A DNA stretch of 64,000 bases, taken from positions 1-64,000 of the forward strand of contig DAOTXL010000137.1 of the NCBI GenBank assembly GCA_034435455.1. The letters are read 5' to 3'. The number at the start of each line of letters is the position of its first letter. Position 1 is the stretch's first letter. Below the pieces are notes generated by a model. The model ran no database searches. It was given only the letters and a program-made list of their open reading frames with translations, and was not told the DNA's origin. Shown piece after piece: positions 59,700 to 64,000 of this stretch. This stretch comes from DAOTXL01 sp034435455. Lineage in GTDB: Bacteria > Chloroflexota > Anaerolineae > JAAYZQ01. A program made the translations under genes and the position numbers.

Positions 59700-60803
59700 A
59701 TGAGAGGAAGGGGATGCTGGGGGCGGGCTTTGTTGGCGGCGCTGGCTCTGCTGGCCGGCGTGCCGCTCTCACCGCTGGTGACCCTGGGGCCACAACAGGT
59801 GGTGCCCAGTGTCAACCCCAAGTTGGGTGTCCACACCCGGCTGACCGACGAGGTCGAGCCGTGGAAGATCAAGCGCACGCTGGAAATGGTGCGCGAGATG
59901 GGGGCGAGCTGGATCGTCGAATATTTCCCCTGGGCCTATTCCGAGCCGACGCCGGGCCGCTTTGACTGGAGCCACGCCGACCTGGTGGTGGATCACGCCC
60001 GCCGCCAGGGGTTGACCGTCATCGCCCGGTTGGGCTTTGTGCCCGAGTGGGCCCGGCCCGATCCGACGGTGCAGCCGACAACCTTTACCTACCTGGACGA
60101 GGAGCATTATGACGATTTTGCCCGCTATGTCGCCGCTTTCGCGGAGCATTTTCGCGGGCGCGTGAGCCACATCGTCGTCTGGAATGAGCCGAACATCAGC
60201 CTGGAATGGGGCTATCGCCCGGTGGACCCGGAGGGCTATGTGGAACTGTTGCGTGCCGTCTATCCCCGCGCCAGGGCTGCCAACCCCGATCTGGTTGTGC
60301 TGGGTGGGGCACTGGCTCCCACCCTGGCCCCTGTGGGCGACCCGGAGGGCATGAACGACCTGGACTACCTGCGGCGGATGCTGGCTGCCGGAGCGGGCGA
60401 GGTGATGGACGGGCTGGCCGTCCACGCCTATGGCTGGCAAAAGCCACCCGATGCCCCGGCCAACCCCGCTGAGGTGAACTGGAACCGCACGGAGCTGCTC
60501 CGTCAACTGCTGGTCGAGGCCGGCTACGCCGACCTGCCGATTTACATCACCGAAGGGGGCTGGAACGACCATCCCCGCTGGACCAAGGCGGTGCCCCCTG
60601 CACAGCGGGCGGCCTTTACCGTGCAGGCCTATCGGCAGGCGTTGGAAGAGTGGCCCTGGTGCCGGGCGGTCGTCCTGTGGGCCTTCCGCTTTCCTCGCCC
60701 GGCCAACACCTACCAGGACTATTTCACCTTTGTCGGTGCCGATTTCACGCCCAGGCCGATCTACTTTGCCGTGCAACGCTATGCCCGGGGGGAGGGGCCA
60801 TGA
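59700..60803 (+). CDS. Secreted glycoside hydrolase (GH39/GH5-like TIM barrel)
   Basis: 367 residues. A signal peptide (ALLAALALLAGVPLSPLV) precedes a TIM barrel. The catalytic acid/base is in VVWNEPNISLEWGY (about residue 160), and the nucleophile is likely Glu in IYITEGGWNDHP (about residue 283), as in clan A hydrolases. EYFPWAYSEPTPGRFDWSHAD is the usual early motif of these enzymes. The frame reads upstream to 59388, but that crosses two promoters; the ATG at 59700 lies 8 bases after a consensus -10, so it is probably leaderless. It overlaps the solute-binding gene by four bases. It may trim a surface or environmental glycan. Confidence 0.85.
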   Translation: MRGRGCWGRALLAALALLAGVPLSPLVTLGPQQVVPSVNPKLGVHTRLTDEVEPWKIKRTLEMVREMGASWIVEYFPWAYSEPTPGRFDWSHADLVVDHARRQGLTVIARLGFVPEWARPDPTVQPTTFTYLDEEHYDDFARYVAAFAEHFRGRVSHIVVWNEPNISLEWGYRPVDPEGYVELLRAVYPRARAANPDLVVLGGALAPTLAPVGDPEGMNDLDYLRRMLAAGAGEVMDGLAVHAYGWQKPPDAPANPAEVNWNRTELLRQLLVEAGYADLPIYITEGGWNDHPRWTKAVPPAQRAAFTVQAYRQALEEWPWCRAVVLWAFRFPRPANTYQDYFTFVGADFTPRPIYFAVQRYARGEGP

Positions 60804-61600
60804 CGGCCAGGCAGCGGTGGCTGCTCGCCGCGATTCTCATGGCGGTGCTGCTGGCGGTGGGGCTGTGGCTGCTGCGGCGGGTGTTGCCGCCGGCGGTGGA
60901 TCCAACCTGGGAGCGGGTGGTGGAGACAGGCGTGCTGCGGGTGTGCACCGACCCCAGTTGGCCTCCCTTTGAATTTGTGGATGAGGGGACCGGGCAGGTC
61001 CGGGGGTTCGACATGGAGCTGGCCGGATTGCTGGCGGCCCGGTTGGTGCCGCGTGGGCGTGCCCAGATCGTTTCTGTCGGCTTTGATGGGCTGTACGATG
61101 CGCTGCTGGCGGGCCGCTGCGATGCCGTCCTCTCGGCCCTGCCCTACGAACCGCTGCGCACCCGCGATGTGGCCTACTCGGTGGCCTACTTTAACGCCGG
61201 GCTGGTGTTGGTGGTGCGGGAAGGAACCACCGATATCGAGGCGCCCGAGGACTTGGCCGGCCGGGCGGTGGGCGTCGAGTGGGGCTTTGTGCCGGAGGGC
61301 GATAGCCGGCAGCGGCTTTTTCTGCAGAGCCTGGGCCTGCGCCGTTACAACACGCCGCTGGACGCGCTCCGCGCCCTGCAGGCCGGTGAGGTGGAGGCGG
61401 CGCTGGTGGATCGCATCACCGCTCTGGCCTATCTACGCGATTGCCGGGGGTTGCGCATCGTTGGCCGACCCCTCACCGACCTGAACTACGTCATCCCGGT
61501 GCGGCCTGATAGCTTCCGGCTGCTGGAAGAGGTCAACCGGGTGCTGCTAGAGATGCGCCGGGATGGCACGCTGGAACAGCTCCAGGAGGCGTGGTTTTGA
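60800..61600 (+). CDS. Periplasmic amino-acid-type solute-binding protein (SBP_bac_3), membrane anchored
   Basis: 266 residues. One N-terminal TM helix (WLLAAILMAVLLAVGLWLL) and then a SBP_bac_3 domain: LRVCTDPSWPPFEFVDEGTGQVRGFDMELAGLLA, VGFDGLYDALLAGRCDAVLSALPY, and the late ALQAGEVEAALVDRITA. In family members this binds amino acids or similar small ligands for an ABC transporter. No permease or ATPase gene is in the window. The start overlaps the stop of the hydrolase by four bases (ATGA, 60800-60803), which argues that both are made together. It converges with the amidotransferase gene. Confidence 0.88.
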   Translation: MTARQRWLLAAILMAVLLAVGLWLLRRVLPPAVDPTWERVVETGVLRVCTDPSWPPFEFVDEGTGQVRGFDMELAGLLAARLVPRGRAQIVSVGFDGLYDALLAGRCDAVLSALPYEPLRTRDVAYSVAYFNAGLVLVVREGTTDIEAPEDLAGRAVGVEWGFVPEGDSRQRLFLQSLGLRRYNTPLDALRALQAGEVEAALVDRITALAYLRDCRGLRIVGRPLTDLNYVIPVRPDSFRLLEEVNRVLLEMRRDGTLEQLQEAWF

Positions 61601-61605
61601 TCCCG

Positions 61606-62343
61606 TCAGGCCCGGCACGCTTCGGCCAGAGCGTCGAACAGGCGCCGGGCGCGGTCATCCTGGCCGGCCAGCTCTTCCGGGTGCCACTGTACGCCGATGA
61701 GGAACGGATGCTCCGTCCCTTCCACCCCTTCGATGATGCCATCGGGGGCGCGGGCGACGACGGTCAGGCCGGCGGCGACCTCTTTGATCGCCTGGTGATG
61801 GAGGCTGTTGACCGGCAGAGAGGTTGTACCCAGAATACGGGCCAGGCACGAGCCAGGGGTCACGACGACCGGGTGAGGCAGGTGGTCGCGGGGATAACCG
61901 GGATACCAGTCGTGTTTCCCGGCCTCCGGCAGTTGAGCTTCGATGTCCTGATACAGGCTACCACCCAGGGCCACATTCAACACCTGGATGCCCCGGCAGA
62001 TGCCCAGCAGCGGTTTGCCCTCCGCCGCTGCCCAACGGACCAGCGCCAATTCCGTTTCATCGCGGATAGGGGTCACGCGGCCGCATCGTTCATGGCGCAC
62101 CTCGCCATAGTGGACCGGGTCCACATCCCCGCCGCCGGGCAGCAGCAGGCCATCCAGGCGCTCGTACAGGCGCCGTAGCCGGGCCGGATCGGTCACTTCG
62201 GGGATCAGGAGCGGCACGGCCCCGGCCTGGAGCACCGCCTGGATGTAGGTCTGGCTCTGCCCAAAGCGGGACGGTGCCTGGCCTCCGTTGGTCTGGAATT
62301 CACTACAAATGATACCGATAACCGGCGGTAAAGGGTGGCTCAT
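61606..62343 (-). CDS. Class I glutamine amidotransferase, gamma-glutamyl-GABA hydrolase family
   Basis: 245 residues of the PuuD/Peptidase_C26 type. The catalytic Cys is in GICRGIQVLN and the His/Glu pair in GVQWHPEEL; DGLLLPGGGDVDPVHYGE is the family's oxyanion region. It acts as a hydrolase on gamma-glutamyl amides such as gamma-glutamyl-GABA. It may be co-transcribed with the acetate kinase gene upstream (49-bp gap). Confidence 0.93.
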   Translation of the reverse strand: MSHPLPPVIGIICSEFQTNGGQAPSRFGQSQTYIQAVLQAGAVPLLIPEVTDPARLRRLYERLDGLLLPGGGDVDPVHYGEVRHERCGRVTPIRDETELALVRWAAAEGKPLLGICRGIQVLNVALGGSLYQDIEAQLPEAGKHDWYPGYPRDHLPHPVVVTPGSCLARILGTTSLPVNSLHHQAIKEVAAGLTVVARAPDGIIEGVEGTEHPFLIGVQWHPEELAGQDDRARRLFDALAEACRA

Positions 62344-62392
62344 CGCTCAAGACTCCGTTGGGGTGGTCTGCCTCAGGATCGATTGGCGCTGC

Positions 62393-64000
62393 CTACTCCT
62401 GGTTCCCCCGCTTCTGGATGCCGTCCAGATAGGCGACGTCGCCGGTGTTCAGGTCGGCGGCGTTGGCTTCGTCGGTGTCCAGGTGCAATTCCAGCTTGAA
62501 TTTGGGTGAAACCCGCACCACCACGTCGCCAAAGATCAGCTCCCGTTCGTCGCCGGCCCGGACGCGTACCACATCGCCGTCCTGCAGGCCGAGGCGGCGG
62601 GCGTCGTCGGGCGTCATGTGGATATGCCGCTGGGCATAGATGACGCCGTTTTTGATCTCGATCTGGCCGGCCGGGCCTTCCAGGATCAGCCCCGGCGTGC
62701 CGTCCAGATCGCCCGACAGGCGCACAGGGGCGTTGATGCCCAGCCGGTAGCCCTCTGTCCGGGAGATCTCCACCTGGGTCAGGGTGCGTGCCGGGCCGAG
62801 GACCCGGACGTTCTCTATGCTGCTGCGGGGGCCGATGAGCCGCACCGTCTCTTCGGCGGCGTACTGGCCCGGCTGCGACAGGGGGGAGCGGGGGGTGAGT
62901 TGATGGCCGGCGCCGAACAACCGCTCCACGTCGGCCTGGCTCAGGTGGACGTGGTGGGCCGACACGCCGATGGGGATCGGGATTTTGCTGGCCTGCATCT
63001 GGCGGGTGATGGCCTGGTAGCCCAGGATGCGGATCGTCTCGCGGGCGATCATGCGCGAGGCATCCGAGTGAATGACCAGCACCTTGACTTTGGAATCGGG
63101 GTGGGAGATCTCTTCCACGCCCGTTACCCCGTCGCGCACCGTCCGGTTTCTGACGGCGTCTATCAGGATGCCCAGGCCCCACATCCCCTGACAGGCCAGG
63201 GCCCGCACCCCGGCCGCGTTCTCCCCGATGCCGCCGGTAAAGACCAGCACATCCAGGCCGCCCAGGACAGCATAGTAGGCGCCGATATACTTGCGCACCC
63301 GGTAGGCAAACACCTCGGCGGCCAGCAGGGCCCTGGAGTCGCCGGCGTTGGCCGCAGCGGCGATCTCACGGGTATCGCCCGACAGCCCCGATAGCCCCTT
63401 CAGGCCGCTCTCCCGGTTCAGCAGGTCGTCGATCTGATCGGCCGACAGCCCCTGACGCATCAGGTAGGTGACGATAGCCGGGTCCAGGTCGCCAGAGCGG
63501 GTGACCATGACCAGTCCCTCCAGGGGGGTGAGGCCCATGCTGGTATCCACCGAGCGGCCATGGTCGATGGCGCACACCGAAGCCCCTTCGCCCAGGTGAC
63601 AGGTGATGATCTTGAGGCGGGAAAAGGGCCTTTTCAGGTAGGTGGCCGCCATGAGTGCCACATAGTGGTGCGACGGCCCGTGGAACCCGTAGCGGCGGAT
63701 GCCCTCCCTGGTGTACAGTTCCTCCGGCAGGGCGTAGCGATAGGCGTAGGGGGGCATGGTCTGGTGGAAAGCGGTATCGAACACCGCCACATGGGGCACG
63801 TCGGGCAGCAGTTCGCGCAGCCACTCGATGCCCTGGGCCTGCATCGGGTTGTGGAGGGGGGCCAGGGGGGCCAGGCGGCGGATGTCGGCCAGCACCTGGT
63901 CGTCAATCACCACGGGGTTGGAGTACTTGTCGCCGCCATGGACCACCCGGTGGCCAACGGCTGTGATCTCGCCCAGGTCCTTGATGACGCCGATCCTGGG
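62393..64000 (-). CDS. Acetate kinase fused to PduL-type phosphotransacylase, 5' end outside window
   Basis: The frame is open to the right edge, so the N-terminus (roughly 80 residues in a normal acetate kinase) is missing. The visible start RIGVIKDLGEITAVGHRVVHGG belongs to the acetate kinase core. FDTAFHQTMPPYAYRYALP, GFHGPSHHYV, ITCHLGEGASVCAI and VFTGGIGENAAGVRA (63.2 kb) are family signatures. After a short linker (KIPIPIGVSAHHVHLS, about 62985) a full PduL domain follows, with metal-binding HHVHL and RHIHM. The two domains would turn acetyl-CoA to acetyl phosphate and then to acetate plus ATP. A single-chain pathway is unusual; it is confident from the motifs. Confidence 0.92.
   Translation of the reverse strand, partial: PRIGVIKDLGEITAVGHRVVHGGDKYSNPVVIDDQVLADIRRLAPLAPLHNPMQAQGIEWLRELLPDVPHVAVFDTAFHQTMPPYAYRYALPEELYTREGIRRYGFHGPSHHYVALMAATYLKRPFSRLKIITCHLGEGASVCAIDHGRSVDTSMGLTPLEGLVMVTRSGDLDPAIVTYLMRQGLSADQIDDLLNRESGLKGLSGLSGDTREIAAAANAGDSRALLAAEVFAYRVRKYIGAYYAVLGGLDVLVFTGGIGENAAGVRALACQGMWGLGILIDAVRNRTVRDGVTGVEEISHPDSKVKVLVIHSDASRMIARETIRILGYQAITRQMQASKIPIPIGVSAHHVHLSQADVERLFGAGHQLTPRSPLSQPGQYAAEETVRLIGPRSSIENVRVLGPARTLTQVEISRTEGYRLGINAPVRLSGDLDGTPGLILEGPAGQIEIKNGVIYAQRHIHMTPDDARRLGLQDGDVVRVRAGDERELIFGDVVVRVSPKFKLELHLDTDEANAADLNTGDVAYLDGIQKRGNQE

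Noticed and set aside
26390..62343. A complete capsule or O-antigen export system
   Set aside because: No Wzx/Wzy pair or ABC exporter is recognisable here; only transferases, modifiers and UPF0104-type proteins.

Overview
The window is a GC-rich bacterial chromosome segment. It is densely coded and has no RNA genes, CRISPR array, insertion sequence or prophage that I could recognise. The gene content points to the phylum Chloroflexota, perhaps Anaerolineae or a relative. The clues are large secreted DUF11 (CARDB/Ig-like) proteins whose C-termini end in an Y/W-L-P-x-V-x-R/K motif, a Tad (Flp) pilus locus without a secretin gene, many GT-C membrane glycosyltransferases and a long-form HPF. The taxonomy is inference from gene content, not from a marker gene.

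Left part (1-9.3 kb, + strand): the 3' part of a secreted beta-helix/DUF11 protein, a flippase-like membrane protein, and three consecutive GT-C (GT39/ArnT-like) membrane glycosyltransferases. The third runs in frame, without a stop, into a NarL-type response regulator that has its own promoter and ribosome binding site. A DegS-like histidine kinase follows.

Tad pilus region (10.5-24.3 kb, + strand): a 48-residue Flp pilin with its own promoter and terminator, two TadE-like pseudopilins, a TadG-like protein with a von Willebrand A domain and a Cna-B-like tail, a secreted kelch/DUF11 protein, a secreted protein ending in an MPATG sorting-like signal, then cpaB, a TadZ with an intact receiver domain, tadA, tadB and tadC. 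The flp and tadE promoters share an identical upstream element (AGTACCAA-N4-CTATTGCC). This suggests one regulator, possibly the neighbouring two-component system.

Housekeeping island (24.4-26.4 kb, + strand): ComF-like phosphoribosyltransferase, long HPF, low-molecular-weight tyrosine phosphatase.

Surface glycan region (26.4-59.6 kb, mostly - strand): GT2 and GT4 glycosyltransferases, five further membrane proteins of the GT-C/flippase type, an acetyltransferase, a methyltransferase, a sugar epimerase with a zinc-ribbon insert, a polyprenyl-phosphate-sugar synthase-like GT2, a B12/radical SAM enzyme, a coiled-coil PD-(D/E)XK-like protein, and several secreted DUF11, TolB-like and SGNH-hydrolase proteins. 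Short + strand insertions carry an aminotransferase with a kinase-like protein, and a TolB-like propeller. Near 56 kb a toxin-antitoxin remnant sits between two 97-bp copies of a glycosyltransferase 3' end.

Right end (59.7-64 kb): a secreted glycoside hydrolase preceded by a promoter that would give a leaderless mRNA, a solute-binding protein, a class I glutamine amidotransferase and, cut by the window edge, an acetate kinase fused to a PduL-type phosphotransacylase.

Promoters are unusually easy to see. Most have TTGnnn, a 17-18 bp spacer ending in TGn (mostly TGG), and a TAnnnT -10 box. Several families of intergenic palindromes are present.
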